From: Acinetobacter sp. ANC 4805
GTDB lineage: Bacteria; Pseudomonadota; Gammaproteobacteria; Pseudomonadales; Moraxellaceae
NCBI RefSeq assembly: GCF_022549495.1
Contig: NZ_JAKZGD010000005.1
Span: 124,001-188,000 of the forward strand
Direction: 5' to 3'
DNA: 64,000 nucleotides
In this document: positions 36,765 to 47,514 of the stretch, one piece after another
Layout: each line of letters opens with the position of its first letter
Numbering within the stretch: position 1 is the first letter of the stretch
Made by a program: the position numbers and the translations under genes
The notes under the pieces: model-generated
What the model was told of the DNA's origin: nothing
The model's input: the letters and a program-made list of their open reading frames with translations, nothing else
Databases searched by the model: none

Positions 36765-38588
36765 TTAGTAATCGAAGCTGAAATGTTCTGGAGCAAGTGA
36801 AGTCAAAGTGCGTGAAGTCGATACCATTGATTCTGCATGACCTTGAGCGCGTGGCAATAAACGGTCGAAGTAGAAATCAGCAACTTTGATTTTTGCTTTA
36901 TAGAATTCTGGTGTCTCAATTCCGTTACCTGCTTCTAATTTCTCAGAAGCAATCACTGCTTGTTGCGCCCAGAAGTAAGCCATCATCACATAACCAGAGA
37001 ACATCAAGAAATCAGCTGAAGCTGAAGATACGATGTCACGGTCTTTACGAGCAGCAAGCATGATGCGAACAGTCAATGTATTCCATTGTGCGCAAAGTTT
37101 TGTTAAGTCCCAAGCAAAACGGCGTAAGTATTTGTTACGTGCATGTGCTGCGCAGAACTTTAAGATTTCAGCAGTATAGTCACGAACGACTTTACCTTTT
37201 GAGCTTAAAAGCACTTTACGACCTAATAAGTCAAGTGCTTGGATACCTGTTGTACCTTCATACAATGTTGAGATACGAGCATCACGCGCGATTTGTTCCA
37301 TACCCCATTCACGGATATAGCCATGACCGCCATACACTTGCATACCGTTGTTCGCTGATTCTAAGCCAAGCTCAGTCAAGAAACCTTTTAAAATCGGTGT
37401 ATAGAAACCAAGTTTGTCATCGGCAGCTTCATAAGCAGCTTGATCGCCACTTGCCAATGCATCTGACATTTTGTCTGCAAGTTTTGCAGCATGGTAGATC
37501 ATTGAACGACCACCTTCAGCAATCGCTTTTTGAGTTAAAAGCAAACGACGTACGTCAGCGTGGTGAATAATTGCATCAGCTACACGCTCAGGCTCTTTCT
37601 TACCAGAAAGTGCGCGCATAGATATACGATCTTTCGCATAAGGTAAAGCACCTTGGAAAGAAAGCTCAGCGTGAGCAACACCTTGAACCGCTGTACCAAT
37701 ACGTGCAGTGTTCATGAAGGTGAACATCGCATGTAAACCTTTGTTGATTTCACCGATGAGGTAACCTGTTGCATTATCAAAGTTAAGAACTGCAGTTGCA
37801 GATGCTTTGATCCCCATCTTGTGTTCGATTGAACCACAAGAAACTGTATTACGCTCACCTACACCGCCATCAGCAGTCGGGATGAATTTTGGTACGATGA
37901 ATAAAGAAATACCACGAGTACCCGCAGGTGCATCTGGAAGACGTGCAAGTACGATATGAATGATATTGTCTGTTAAATCATGCTCACCCGCAGAGATGAA
38001 GATTTTAGTACCAGAGATTTTATATGTACCGTCAGCAGCAGGTTCTGCTTTAGTTTTTACTTGACCTAAGTCTGTACCACATTGAGGTTCAGTTAAGCAC
38101 ATTGTGCCTGACCAAGTACCTTCAACGAGTTTAGGCATATAGGTATTTTTTTGCTCATCCGTACCGAACTGCATGATTGTGTTCATACAACCTGTACTTA
38201 AACCTGGATACATGGTGAATGACCAGTTAGCCGTACCCATCATTTCAGATTTAATGAGGTTTAAAGACATTGGTAAGCCTTGACCACCAAACTCTTCTGG
38301 ATAAGAAAGACCTTGCCAACCGCCCATTACGAACTGGTCATAAGCATCTTTAAAACCTTTAGGTGTTGTTACTTCGCCATTGTTGAAAGTACAACCTTCT
38401 TCATCACCTGATTGGTTGAGTGGAGAAAGTACGTTTTCGCAGTAATCTGCTGCACCTTCAAGAATCATATCAACTGTTTCAGCATCCGCATTTTGACCAC
38501 TTGTCAAAGTTTGGTAATGTGCTGGATAATCTAACATTTCGTTCATTAAGAAACGAATATCACGGAGAGGGGCTTTATATGCTGGCAT
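36765..38588 (-). CDS. Acyl-CoA dehydrogenase with C-terminal extension
   Basis: 607 residues, in the size class of DmdC/FadE5-like acyl-CoA dehydrogenases with an extra C-terminal domain. Flavin-linked first step of acyl-CoA oxidation. Landmarks are MCLTEPQCGTDLG, ISGTKIFISAGEHD, and YEGTTGIQALDLLGRK, whose Glu is the expected catalytic base. Substrate chain length unknown, but beta-oxidation genes fadBA occur in the same window. ATG at 38588 starts the family-typical MPAYKAPLRDIRFL. Confidence 0.93.
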   Translation of the reverse strand: MPAYKAPLRDIRFLMNEMLDYPAHYQTLTSGQNADAETVDMILEGAADYCENVLSPLNQSGDEEGCTFNNGEVTTPKGFKDAYDQFVMGGWQGLSYPEEFGGQGLPMSLNLIKSEMMGTANWSFTMYPGLSTGCMNTIMQFGTDEQKNTYMPKLVEGTWSGTMCLTEPQCGTDLGQVKTKAEPAADGTYKISGTKIFISAGEHDLTDNIIHIVLARLPDAPAGTRGISLFIVPKFIPTADGGVGERNTVSCGSIEHKMGIKASATAVLNFDNATGYLIGEINKGLHAMFTFMNTARIGTAVQGVAHAELSFQGALPYAKDRISMRALSGKKEPERVADAIIHHADVRRLLLTQKAIAEGGRSMIYHAAKLADKMSDALASGDQAAYEAADDKLGFYTPILKGFLTELGLESANNGMQVYGGHGYIREWGMEQIARDARISTLYEGTTGIQALDLLGRKVLLSSKGKVVRDYTAEILKFCAAHARNKYLRRFAWDLTKLCAQWNTLTVRIMLAARKDRDIVSSASADFLMFSGYVMMAYFWAQQAVIASEKLEAGNGIETPEFYKAKIKVADFYFDRLLPRAQGHAESMVSTSRTLTSLAPEHFSFDY

Positions 38589-38827
38589 AATCTTAATCCT
38601 GTATTTGAATCATTTTGGATTATCTGTTTCGATACTTTGATTATTCATAATGGTGATAAAAATACATTGATAAACCCTAGGGAAAAAAATGTCAGAAAAG
38701 CGAATTTTCGAAAAAAGTAATACGTAAGAAAATCATTTTTCTGTTAGAGTCTTTGCGTATATTATATGTGAAAAATGATCTATTTTATAGTTGAAAATAT
38801 AACGATATAAGGGTGTTTGGTAAAGCT

Positions 38828-41152
38828 ATGCGTTTAAAATATTTAACATTATGCTTGTTGGGTCTTGGTCTATCTGCTTGTTCGCAGCATGTCATTAAAA
38901 CCAATTCAGGTTCTAAAAACTTAGAGCAAAAGGCAATTAATAGTCTCAATGCGATGTATGAATATCCGAGCTATGATTATCGCGGAAAATTTAATGTTCA
39001 CGTCGATCTTGAACGAAATAAGTCAACAGCTCCATCAGCACAATCATCTCTAGATGCAGCACTCAAGCAAAAAGTTGATCAATATTTACAAGATCAAAAG
39101 GTCAATTTAAATAGTAAACAGAAGCAAGCGCTTTATGTTGCACTGGCACAAGAACAAAAAACGACTAAACTTTCTAAAGCAGATCATTTTGCGCAGGTCA
39201 TGGTCAATATTCTAAACGACATGCAATTTGAATATGATGGTTCTGTGCATTATCGCCAAAAAATAGGCTCATTCAACCTCACAGCACGTTATGAAAAACC
39301 AACCTTATTGATACAAGCTAAAGTGCCGATGGTGCTTGATTTGAATAATTATAAGTTTTATATCAACTACTTTGCGCTGATGCCGTATTTGGTCAACAAA
39401 GAAAACCAGAACAATTTGGCATATTTAGATTTTTCTAAATATCAGGATTTATTTAAGCAAGTTGATTACAAAAAACTAGTCGAATATATGAAAGCATCAG
39501 GTGCGGTGTATTATCGCCTTGCTGATCAAAATAATATTCAAGCTTTGTCTATTTCTTCAACTGACCAAAAGGCAGGTGTGGTTGAAAAAATCCGCTTAAA
39601 ATCGACCGTTGAAGAGCTAATTCTACAAGCGAATTTGTATAGCAAAGTTAATGAAAAATATTTAATGCAAAGCATTTTGAATATTAAAGAGCAAAATTTA
39701 GAAAAATTTATTGCAAATGAAGTAAGTACAACAAATAAAGCCAAACCTGAAACAACGACTTCTGTCTTAGATAAAAAAGATTCCGCAGATGATGCTAGTG
39801 TGGTCAGCCAACAACTCTATCGTTTAGTGAATCAACATTTTGGTGTTGAAAATGAAGTAGCAGATGATGCACCTATTACTGACGTTGCAGAGGATGCTGC
39901 AGAAGCAGCTAGACAAGCTGCAAAAGATGCTTCAGAACCAACTGATGTTGTCGCTGATTCAGCTTCATCTGTAGATGATGAAGGTTTAACCGAGGCGCAA
40001 TGTACGGCACTGCAAAATACCATGAAGGCGATTTATGGTGATGCGCAGTATTGCCAAAGTATGTATGAGATTGATGTATTTGGTGTGAAGAAGACAGAAC
40101 CAAGCTTCTTATCTTATATTGATAAATTGCAGGCTTTGGAAAAAGAGTTTGTTGTCTATGACCAAAACCAGTTTGTTGATGATCAAGCCTTTAAAGCACT
40201 TTGGACAAAACACCAAGCTGATATCGATAAAGCATTACCACCTGTAGACAAGCGCAATCCATTGATCATTGATATTGGTTTAGATGCAGAGGGGCGTGCA
40301 GTCAAAATTGATTATGATTTCAATTATGGCTTACCTGAGTTAAAGGCTCGCTTCAATATGAAAGCGGATATGCTGATTTCGAACTATGGTAACGCTACAC
40401 CGATTGATCAGGCTCAATTGAAACGTGCAAAAACATGGGCAGAAACCAGTAAAGGTTCAATACTGGAACAAGCGATGGGAAGTTTCTCTGAGAAATTGGG
40501 ACAAACGGGTATCCAAGAGCGTTCAGTTGAGCCTTATACTTTATCTTTAGATGATCAACTGAAAGTGATTGCAGAACAACGTTATGATGCAACACATGCT
40601 TATGAACACACCTACAAAGCCGTCTTTATTGCTAAATTGGTTGAAAGTAAGCCTCAAATTGCACAGCGTTACTCTAGCCAAGAATTACAAGAAATTGCAG
40701 CGGTTTATGCGTATTGGTATGGCGATGAAGATGTGTATAACCCAGAAGGCAAAGCACTAAAAAGCATTGAAACCTTACAGAAGAAACATCATCTTGAGCA
40801 AGAAGATCAGTTTGATGACAAGTTAGGTCAGGCAGTTAATCGTATTGTGAATAATGCGATGCATGGTGATCAAGATCGTCAAGCATGGAAAAAATTACAA
40901 GCCCAATATAAACAGCCACAGCAGCTATTTGCTCAACAATATCAAATCCAATTTGAACGTGATAATGGGGTTTCAAGTGAAGAAAAACCTTTACTGGCAC
41001 AAACCGCTGCGATCTTAGGGCAAGCGTATGTTGATGCACGTAAGAATCAGTTGTCTGAGAAAACCATTAAAGCTTTAAAAATTGAGCATAATGAATTTAT
41101 TGATTATGAAATCTTTAAAGACGTTTATTTGAAAATGCTGACGGCAAAATAA
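38828..41152 (+). CDS. Large lipoprotein of unknown function
   Basis: 774 residues from the ATG at 38828 (MRLKYLTLCLLGLGLSAC). Lipobox LGLSAC predicts lipidation. The N-terminal part (to about 330) is mixed alpha/beta, followed by an Ala/Asp/Glu/Val-rich linker (about 345-400; VADDAPITDVAEDAAEAARQ) and a C-terminal ~370-residue region with a Cys pair near 408-428 (QCTALQNTMKAIYGDAQYC). No family recognised. The gene stands alone, closed by a terminator; an envelope role is the only inference. Confidence 0.8.
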   Translation: MRLKYLTLCLLGLGLSACSQHVIKTNSGSKNLEQKAINSLNAMYEYPSYDYRGKFNVHVDLERNKSTAPSAQSSLDAALKQKVDQYLQDQKVNLNSKQKQALYVALAQEQKTTKLSKADHFAQVMVNILNDMQFEYDGSVHYRQKIGSFNLTARYEKPTLLIQAKVPMVLDLNNYKFYINYFALMPYLVNKENQNNLAYLDFSKYQDLFKQVDYKKLVEYMKASGAVYYRLADQNNIQALSISSTDQKAGVVEKIRLKSTVEELILQANLYSKVNEKYLMQSILNIKEQNLEKFIANEVSTTNKAKPETTTSVLDKKDSADDASVVSQQLYRLVNQHFGVENEVADDAPITDVAEDAAEAARQAAKDASEPTDVVADSASSVDDEGLTEAQCTALQNTMKAIYGDAQYCQSMYEIDVFGVKKTEPSFLSYIDKLQALEKEFVVYDQNQFVDDQAFKALWTKHQADIDKALPPVDKRNPLIIDIGLDAEGRAVKIDYDFNYGLPELKARFNMKADMLISNYGNATPIDQAQLKRAKTWAETSKGSILEQAMGSFSEKLGQTGIQERSVEPYTLSLDDQLKVIAEQRYDATHAYEHTYKAVFIAKLVESKPQIAQRYSSQELQEIAAVYAYWYGDEDVYNPEGKALKSIETLQKKHHLEQEDQFDDKLGQAVNRIVNNAMHGDQDRQAWKKLQAQYKQPQQLFAQQYQIQFERDNGVSSEEKPLLAQTAAILGQAYVDARKNQLSEKTIKALKIEHNEFIDYEIFKDVYLKMLTAK

Positions 41153-41168
41153 TTGAACCTTGATAAAA

Positions 41169-41197
41169 AGGAACCTGCGTAATGCAGGTTCTTTTTT
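41169..41197 (+). terminator. Terminator after the large lipoprotein gene
   Basis: GAACCTGC and GCAGGTTC pair around GTAAT, followed by six T residues. Confidence 0.92.
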
Positions 41198-41214
41198 GTT
41201 GAATAGAGGGTGAA

Positions 41215-42003
41215 TTATAAAAAATCTTTCAATTCAGGTTTGACCCCATTCCAGATAGAAAAAGCTTCAATCGCTTGACCCACTAACATACCAAAACCAT
41301 CTGTCGAGGGAACTTGACGCTCTTGGGCTTGATCTAAAAAGCTCGAAGGTTTGCCATACGCCATCTCATAAGCATGATGGAAAACTAAGCTTTCAGGGAG
41401 TTGTAAGGTATCACCAGTTAAGCTCGCTGAAGTTGCATTAATTACAAAATCAAATTCACCAGAAAGCTGTTCTAAGTTAAGTGCGGTAAGTTCTGCCTGT
41501 GGTACGGCATCTTTTAAATCTTCAACCAATTGCTCCGCACGCGCCTGAGTACGATTGGCAATCACAATTTTTTTTGCACCTGCTTGTACTAAAGGATAGA
41601 TCACACCACGTGTTGCACCACCAGCCCCTAAAATTAAAATACGGCTATTTTTAAGTTCCCAACCTAAGGCTTGAATGGCTGCAACTAAACCTTGACCATC
41701 GGTATTATCCCCAAAAAGTTTGCCATCTTGCATCCATAAGGTATTGACTGCTTTGGCAATTTTTGCACGCTCAGTGAGTTGGTCACATAAGGCAAATGCT
41801 TGTTCCTTAAATGGAACAGTCACATTCATCCCAATACCGTTTTGAGCAAAAAAATCTTTTGCTGTGCTTTCAAAGCCGTCTAAAGGTGCAAGAATTTTTT
41901 TATAGTCTAAATTGACCCCCGTTTTTGCTGCAAATGCGTGATGGAGTTCTGGTGAGCGAGATTGTTCAATCGGATTCCCAATGACAGCAAATTGTTTGGT
42001 CAT
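41215..42003 (-). CDS. aroE: Shikimate 5-dehydrogenase
   Basis: 262 residues. NADPH-dependent reduction of 3-dehydroshikimate in aromatic amino-acid synthesis. Substrate-binding NPIEQSRSPELHH at the start, a catalytic Lys in TVPFKEQA, nucleotide-binding GAGGATRGVIYPL (about 128) and VIANRTQARA. Start at 42003 (MTKQFAVIGN) is preferred over an in-frame TTG at 42015. Neighbouring hemF on the same strand ends upstream behind its own hairpin. Confidence 0.96.
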   Translation of the reverse strand: MTKQFAVIGNPIEQSRSPELHHAFAAKTGVNLDYKKILAPLDGFESTAKDFFAQNGIGMNVTVPFKEQAFALCDQLTERAKIAKAVNTLWMQDGKLFGDNTDGQGLVAAIQALGWELKNSRILILGAGGATRGVIYPLVQAGAKKIVIANRTQARAEQLVEDLKDAVPQAELTALNLEQLSGEFDFVINATSASLTGDTLQLPESLVFHHAYEMAYGKPSSFLDQAQERQVPSTDGFGMLVGQAIEAFSIWNGVKPELKDFL

Positions 42004-42097
42004 ACTTTTATCCAAAGTTTAAAGAGAGGATGGTGGTTATTAAACATGCTTTCATGTTTATACGCACACAATATACGACAATCTGTAGGTACAAAAA

Positions 42098-42119
42098 AAG
42101 CACCTGAGTTTAGGTGCTT
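42098..42119 (-). terminator. hemF terminator
   Basis: AAGCACCT and AGGTGCTT pair around GAGTTT; on the minus strand a run of seven T residues follows. Confidence 0.9.
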
Positions 42120-42136
42120 GGGGTTATTACAGCGAA

Positions 42137-43078
42137 TTATTTATTTAAACCCAACCAATCTCTTGGTTTAAGATAATAATCGGCTAAGCGTTTTTCTGCT
42201 GAATCAGCGTCCCATTCAGGACGATAAGACCAACCTGCAAGATTTGGTAAACTCACTAGGATAGACTCAATACGACCACCTGTTTGTAAACCAAACAAAG
42301 TGCCACGGTCATAAACAAGGTTGTACTCAACATAGCGACCACGACGATACAGTTGGAAAGAACGTTGTGCTTCGGTATAAGGTTGTTCACGGTGCTTTTC
42401 AAAAATCGGTAAAATCGCGGCTAAATAGCCATTACCCACGGCTTGGATATATTTAAAGCAGGTCTCGAAATCCCACTGGTTCAAATCATCAAAGAATAAA
42501 CCGCCAACGCCACGTTGTTCATCACGGTGTTTTAAATAGAAATAATCATCACACCATTGTTTATGTTCAGCGTAGACATTCTCGCCAAAAGGTTGACAGA
42601 GATCGTAGGCTGTTTGGTGCCAATTCTGAATATCTTGATCATCTGGGTAAAAAGGCGTTAAGTCGAAGCCACCGCCAAACCACCACACGGGATCTTGTCC
42701 TTCAGGTTCAGCGACAAATAAACGAACATTGGCATGTGAGGTTGGAATATTGGGGTTATTTGGATGAATCACTAAAGATACGCCCAACGCTTGTGCTTTT
42801 GCGCCAGCAATTTGCGGATGACGCTCTGTTGCAGAAGCGGGGAGTTTACTAATATTGATGTGGGAGAACATCACCCCACCTTTTTCAATCACTTCACCAT
42901 TTTGCAAAACACGAGAGCGACCACCGCCACCTTCGGTTCGTTGCCAATCATCAATGATAAATTCAGCGGTACCACCGCCTGCACGTTCCTGTTGCTCTAG
43001 TCCTGCACAAATTCGTGCTTGTAGATCGAGTAAAAACTCGCGAACACGTTGAATATCAGCTGAAGTTGGATGCTGCAT
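42137..43078 (-). CDS. hemF: Oxygen-dependent coproporphyrinogen-III oxidase
   Basis: 313 residues. Converts coproporphyrinogen III to protoporphyrinogen IX in haem synthesis, cytoplasmic and oxygen-requiring. Recognised by [44 protein letters not shown] and the C-terminal [12 protein letters not shown] took the ATG at 43078 (MQHPTSADI), with AGGA eight bases upstream; a further ATG at 43090 lies in frame. Confidence 0.96.
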   Translation of the reverse strand: MQHPTSADIQRVREFLLDLQARICAGLEQQERAGGGTAEFIIDDWQRTEGGGGRSRVLQNGEVIEKGGVMFSHINISKLPASATERHPQIAGAKAQALGVSLVIHPNNPNIPTSHANVRLFVAEPEGQDPVWWFGGGFDLTPFYPDDQDIQNWHQTAYDLCQPFGENVYAEHKQWCDDYFYLKHRDEQRGVGGLFFDDLNQWDFETCFKYIQAVGNGYLAAILPIFEKHREQPYTEAQRSFQLYRRGRYVEYNLVYDRGTLFGLQTGGRIESILVSLPNLAGWSYRPEWDADSAEKRLADYYLKPRDWLGLNK

Positions 43079-43211
43079 GATGATCCTCATGATGTGATCT
43101 AAGAATTAGTTACATCAAAACATAAAACCATAAAAAAAGTAAGGGATTTATGAGTCTATATTAAAAAATGCATGATTTAGGGTGAAAAGTTCTGATCAGT
43201 CAATAACGCTT

Positions 43212-43593
43212 TTACTTTGATTGTGTAGAACGATTCTTTTCAATAAGTCTACTAATTTCTTCATTATATAGCCAAGTATTTAGAATACCTTTAGAGCTTT
43301 CCAAGCTTTTAATATCTAAGAATTTTTCAAATGTGCCTGTAACTTACTCTCTATCTTTGGTATCGAGTGAATCAGGATCAATTTGATGGATACCATCAGA
43401 AAGTATTTTAAGATGTTGTTCTGTATTCAGTTGCTCAGAGCGTTGATAAAGCTAGATATAAGCTTCAGCAGTTTTGGCTACTTTTTGATTCAATAATCTT
43501 TTTGGTTGCTTATCCTGAATACATGTAGAGATAATTATCACTCGAAAAATGATCTTGTTTTTGAAAATATTTTAACTGTTCAATTGTTGTCAT
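43212..43593 (-). pseudogene. Remnant of a small protein gene (DUF4844-like), with stop codons and a frameshift
   Basis: On the minus strand an ATG at 43593 starts MTTIEQLKYFQKQDHFSSD and meets a stop after about 27 codons. In another frame the text continues as QDKQPKRLLNQKVAK, then TAG, LYQRSEQLNTEQHLKILSDG, then TAA, then TGTFEKFLDIKSLESSKGIL and NTWLYNEEISR to a final stop at 43212. The pieces read as one protein of about 125 residues broken by one frameshift and two nonsense codons. The LESSKGILNTWLY end recalls DUF4844 proteins; that family call is from memory. Confidence 0.75.
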
Positions 43594-43626
43594 TTTTTAA
43601 GCCTTTATTTTTATTTCGGTTTTATT

Positions 43627-43679
43627 CTCTGTGACCTGAGCCTCGTGGCTAAACAAGCCTAGGCTCATTAGCCACAGAG
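43627..43679. repeat. Nested inverted repeats downstream of ribA
   Basis: GTGGCTAA (43645-43652) with TTAGCCAC (43668-43675), TGAGCCT (43637-43643) with AGGCTCA (43661-43667), and CTCTGTG (43627-43633) with CACAGAG (43673-43679). The first two pairs cross one another, so only one can form at a time unless a pseudoknot forms. Probably a terminator or decayed repeat. Confidence 0.55.
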
Positions 43680-43729
43680 TTTGCAATAATTTCATTTTAT
43701 TTTGAGTTAAAAAAGACTCTGTTTTTAAT

Positions 43730-44332
43730 TTAAAAATCATCTTTGTGATAAAGATGATCCATACGCTCACGTTTGGTCTTTAAATATTGTTCATTGAATG
43801 GGTTGCTTCCTACAGTGAGAGGAACACGTTCAGTCACATGAATACCAAGATCTGTCAAAGCTTTCAGCTTTAAAGGGTTATTGGTAATGAGCTTGACTTC
43901 TTTAATCTGAAGATGGTCTAACATAATGCTGCACATATCATAACGACGTGCATCCGCAGGAAGATTTAATAATAAGTTAGCATCAACGGTGTCATGTCCT
44001 TGATCTTGCAAGGCATATGCACGAATTTTGTTGGTCAGTCCGATGCCACGCCCTTCTTGGCGCAAATATAAAATCACACCTTGACCTGCTTCATTAATCA
44101 AGCGTTGAGTTGCTTGTAGTTGAGGTCCACAATCGCATTTAAGCGAAGCGAAAGCATCGCCTGTTAAACATTCAGAATGAATGCGTACCAGTACAGGTGC
44201 CTCAGGCGTTGTTTCTAAACCCTTAGACAGCGCCACATGTTCTTCACCCGTTCCAGGGTCTTGAAACACAGAAATATTGAAGTCACCAAAAGCGGTTGGT
44301 AGCTTTGATGTTGCAATAAATTCAATCGGCAC
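43730..44332 (-). CDS. ribA: GTP cyclohydrolase II
   Basis: 200 residues. First committed step of riboflavin synthesis from GTP. Zinc ligands in [18 protein letters not shown] and the [19 protein letters not shown] block are diagnostic. I chose the GTG at 44332 ([12 protein letters not shown]) because it gives the usual RibA start and length. The frame stays open to an ATG at 44416, which would add 28 atypical residues. Divergent from dxs. No FMN riboswitch features are seen upstream. Confidence 0.92.
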   Translation of the reverse strand: MPIEFIATSKLPTAFGDFNISVFQDPGTGEEHVALSKGLETTPEAPVLVRIHSECLTGDAFASLKCDCGPQLQATQRLINEAGQGVILYLRQEGRGIGLTNKIRAYALQDQGHDTVDANLLLNLPADARRYDMCSIMLDHLQIKEVKLITNNPLKLKALTDLGIHVTERVPLTVGSNPFNEQYLKTKRERMDHLYHKDDF

Positions 44333-44636
44333 AGATAACTCACTATCATGATAAAAACAGTCAAAGTATAGCTTAATGTGTGAAGATTGAGTGAATTGCG
44401 AGTTCTGATTTTTCACATAAGTTTTTCTTTTTCATGGAAAGCACACAATAATAGTTGATAAACAGTGACATAATTCAGGATAATCAGCGAGTCAATCTTT
44501 AAGATTGGCTTGAGAATGTTCAGCACTACATCATTCGCACATGTGGCTGATTGAAGGTAGATTGTATTTAATTGTATGATTGCCCCCATTTAACCCAGCT
44601 TCGGATTTGCCAGGCTTAAAAAGGCTTTGCCACATT

Positions 44637-46538
44637 ATGTTGTATACCGAAATTCCAACTCAACGCCCTGTTACGCCATTGTTAGATGGAATCGACCATC
44701 CACAACAATTACGTCAGCTCGAGCAAAGCCAACTCGCACAAGTGGCGGATGAGTTGCGTCAATATATTTTGTATGCGGCAGGACAGAGTGGTGGTCACTT
44801 TGGCGCAAATCTTGGTGTAATAGAATTAACTGTTGCATTGCATTATTGTTTTAATACGCCACAAGATCGTTTGGTTTGGGATGTGGGTCATCAAGCTTAT
44901 CCACACAAAGTGCTGACAGGTCGCCGTGAACGTATCACGACGATTCGTACTAAAGATGGTTTGGCTGCATTCCCAGCACGTGAAGAATCTGAATTTGATA
45001 CCTTTGGCGTCGGACATTCATCAACTGCAATTTCAGCAGGCTTGGGAATGGCACTGGCGCGTCGTTATCAACAAGATCCATGTGATGTCGTTGCGATTGT
45101 TGGTGATGGTGCGATGACAGCAGGCATGGCATTTGAAGCCATGAATGATGCAGTAGCGCATGATGCTGATTTGATTGTGGTCTTAAATGACAACGATATG
45201 TCGATTTCATGTAGCACAGGTGGTTTTGCCAAGCACTTAGCAGCGATTTGGGAAACAGGTCAGTTCATTAATCTAAATGAACATGGTGAAGCTTATGTTC
45301 AGCCGCATCCAAAGTGGACTTATAATTCACGTTTGCATCAATCTGCAACAAATGCTGCCGATAATTTATTTAAAGCAATTGGTTTTGATTACTTTGGCCC
45401 TTTTGATGGGCATGATGTAGAACAACTTGCACAAGTTTTTCAAGCATTGAAAAAACGTAAAGGACCGCGTTTAGTTCATATTTATACTAAAAAAGGTAAA
45501 GGTTTTGCGCCTGCGGAAGCAGACCCGATTACCTACCATGCCATTACTAAAATTTCGCCTACAGCGACGACAACACCGACAAAAAAATCTGCGCCTAAGT
45601 ATTCAGATGTATTTGGGCAATGGTTATGTGATCAGGCAGCTCAAGATGAGCGTTTACTTGCAATCACACCTGCCATGTGCGAAGGCTCAGGAATGGTACA
45701 GTTTGCAAAGCAATATCCTGAACGGTTCTTCGATGTGGCTATTGCTGAGCAACATGCAGTGACATTAGCAGCAGGTATGGCATGCGAAGGTTTAAAACCT
45801 GTTGTAGCAATCTATTCAACCTTTTTACAACGTGGCTATGATCAGTTAATCCATGATGTCGCACTCCAGAATTTAGATGTGACTTTTGGTATTGATCGTG
45901 CGGGCTTAGTCGGTGAAGATGGCCCAACCCATGCAGGTGCATATGACTATGCTTATATGCGTACTGTGCCGAATATGGTGATCATGGCGCCAAAAGATGA
46001 AAATGAATGCCGCCAAATGCTACACACAGCTTATCTTTATAAAGGCCCAACTGCCGTGCGTTATCCTCGTGGGGTAGGTACAGGTGTTGAAATTCAACAA
46101 CAAATGACGGCTTTGGATATTGGTAAAGCTGAAATTGTTGCAGAATTTAATGTAGATGCTGAACAGCAGATCAGTATTTTGGCGTTTGGTAGTCGAGTTG
46201 CGGCATCAATTGAAGCCGCAGAACAGTGTGCGAATAAACATGCAATTGGTGTGCGTGTGGTCAATATGCGTTTCGTGAAACCACTGGATGAACAAATGAT
46301 CCGTGAGCTTGCAGAGAGCACCCAACTTTTTGTCACTGTGGAAGAACATGCAGTGATGGCAGGAGCAGGCAGTGCGGTCAATGAATTTTTGGCACATGCG
46401 CGAATTTTAAAACCAATGTTGAATTTAGGTTTGCCTGATGAATTCTTACATCAAGCGACCCATCAGCAAATGCTGCAAGACTGTAGTTTAGATAGCAATG
46501 GTATTTTAGCTTCAATTGAAGAAGCCTGGTTCTCATAA
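44637..46538 (+). CDS. dxs: 1-deoxy-D-xylulose-5-phosphate synthase
   Basis: 633 residues. Thiamine-diphosphate enzyme condensing pyruvate with glyceraldehyde 3-phosphate, first step of the MEP isoprenoid pathway. Landmarks are [10 protein letters not shown], the ThDP-binding [17 protein letters not shown], and [15 protein letters not shown] in the pyrimidine domain, with AEQHAV supplying the conserved Glu. The ATG at 44637 ([16 protein letters not shown]) has AAGG about 13 bases upstream; an earlier ATG at 44580 would add 19 atypical residues. Confidence 0.96.
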   Translation: MLYTEIPTQRPVTPLLDGIDHPQQLRQLEQSQLAQVADELRQYILYAAGQSGGHFGANLGVIELTVALHYCFNTPQDRLVWDVGHQAYPHKVLTGRRERITTIRTKDGLAAFPAREESEFDTFGVGHSSTAISAGLGMALARRYQQDPCDVVAIVGDGAMTAGMAFEAMNDAVAHDADLIVVLNDNDMSISCSTGGFAKHLAAIWETGQFINLNEHGEAYVQPHPKWTYNSRLHQSATNAADNLFKAIGFDYFGPFDGHDVEQLAQVFQALKKRKGPRLVHIYTKKGKGFAPAEADPITYHAITKISPTATTTPTKKSAPKYSDVFGQWLCDQAAQDERLLAITPAMCEGSGMVQFAKQYPERFFDVAIAEQHAVTLAAGMACEGLKPVVAIYSTFLQRGYDQLIHDVALQNLDVTFGIDRAGLVGEDGPTHAGAYDYAYMRTVPNMVIMAPKDENECRQMLHTAYLYKGPTAVRYPRGVGTGVEIQQQMTALDIGKAEIVAEFNVDAEQQISILAFGSRVAASIEAAEQCANKHAIGVRVVNMRFVKPLDEQMIRELAESTQLFVTVEEHAVMAGAGSAVNEFLAHARILKPMLNLGLPDEFLHQATHQQMLQDCSLDSNGILASIEEAWFS

Positions 46539-46586
46539 ATAGAAGAATGTGAAAGCGGGAATAATTTTTCGCAACATTTTTCCCCT

Positions 46587-46622
46587 AAAAGCGCTTATAT
46601 TTGATAGAATGTGAGCGCTTTT
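46587..46622 (+). terminator. Hairpin between dxs and suhB
   Basis: AAAAGCGCT and AGCGCTTTT form a nine-pair stem with an 18-base loop and a short T-run; a probable dxs terminator. Confidence 0.65.
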
Positions 46623-46668
46623 ATGCATTATTCTTTGTCAAAATCTTCAAATTTGTAGTGGGTGTTCA

Positions 46669-47499
46669 ATGGAACCTATGGTGGTTATGGCTGCGCGTGC
46701 GGCTCAAACAGTTGGTCAAGAGCTTTTAAAGGCGCATCAAAATCGTCATAAACTCGATTTGCAAGTTGAAGAAAAAGGCATTGATGGTCCAGTAACGCGT
46801 GTAGATCGTTACATCGAACAACTAACAATTGATACACTTCGTAAAAGCTATAAAAACCACAGTTTTCTTGGTGAAGAATTTGGTATGCAAGAAGGTAAAG
46901 GTCACGATGCCGATTGGTGTTGGGTGATTGACCCTTTAGATGGTACACAAAACTTTATTCACGCTGTTCCTCATTTCTGTATTTCTATTGCTGTACAACA
47001 TAAAGGTGTAACTCAACACGGTGTGATTTATGATCCAGTTCGTGATGAATTATTCTCTGCAAGCCGTGGTCGTGGTGCAGTCATGAACCAACGTCGTATC
47101 CGTGCGAATGTAAAAGATAGTTTAGAAAACACGTTCCTTGCAGTAGGTCATCCTTATCGTGCAAAACGTAATGGTGAAATCGTTTCTTACGCAGAACAAC
47201 ATTTTGCTTCATTATTAGCAGTGACTAAAGCAGGCGCGCAAATCCGTCGTGGTGGTTCAGCTGCTTTAGATTTGGCTTATGTTGCTGCGGGGCGTTTTGA
47301 TGGCTTCTTTGAACTTGGTTTAAAACCGTGGGATATCGCTGCGGGTGAGTTGATTGTCAAAGAAGCTGGCGGTGTTGTTGTTGATGCGCGTGGCGGTAAT
47401 GATTCGATGGAAAATGGTCAAGTGCTTGCTTGTACATTAAAAATGTTAAAACCATTGATGCAGACTGTTGTTCCTGCTTGGGGCGAAGCTGCAAAATAA
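46669..47499 (+). CDS. suhB: Inositol monophosphatase family protein SuhB
   Basis: 276 residues. Mg-dependent inositol-phosphate phosphatase fold; in E. coli SuhB also joins the rRNA transcription antitermination complex. Metal-binding motifs: GEEFG (about 67), WVIDPLDGTQNFIHAVPHF (about 84-102) and KPWDIAAGELIVKEAGG (about 223). Full length. ATG at 46669 follows GTAGTGGGTG. Closed by a strong terminator. Confidence 0.94.
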   Translation: MEPMVVMAARAAQTVGQELLKAHQNRHKLDLQVEEKGIDGPVTRVDRYIEQLTIDTLRKSYKNHSFLGEEFGMQEGKGHDADWCWVIDPLDGTQNFIHAVPHFCISIAVQHKGVTQHGVIYDPVRDELFSASRGRGAVMNQRRIRANVKDSLENTFLAVGHPYRAKRNGEIVSYAEQHFASLLAVTKAGAQIRRGGSAALDLAYVAAGRFDGFFELGLKPWDIAAGELIVKEAGGVVVDARGGNDSMENGQVLACTLKMLKPLMQTVVPAWGEAAK

Positions 47500-47514
47500 T
47501 TTGTAGATTTTGAG

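Noticed and set aside
43525..43545. GATAATTATCACT resembling half a Fur box
   Set aside because: It lies inside the decayed gene, far from any start codon of an iron gene.
44333..44636. FMN riboswitch before ribA or a riboswitch before dxs
   Set aside because: None of the conserved RFN-element segments or a compact junction is visible; the gap is simple AT-rich promoter DNA.
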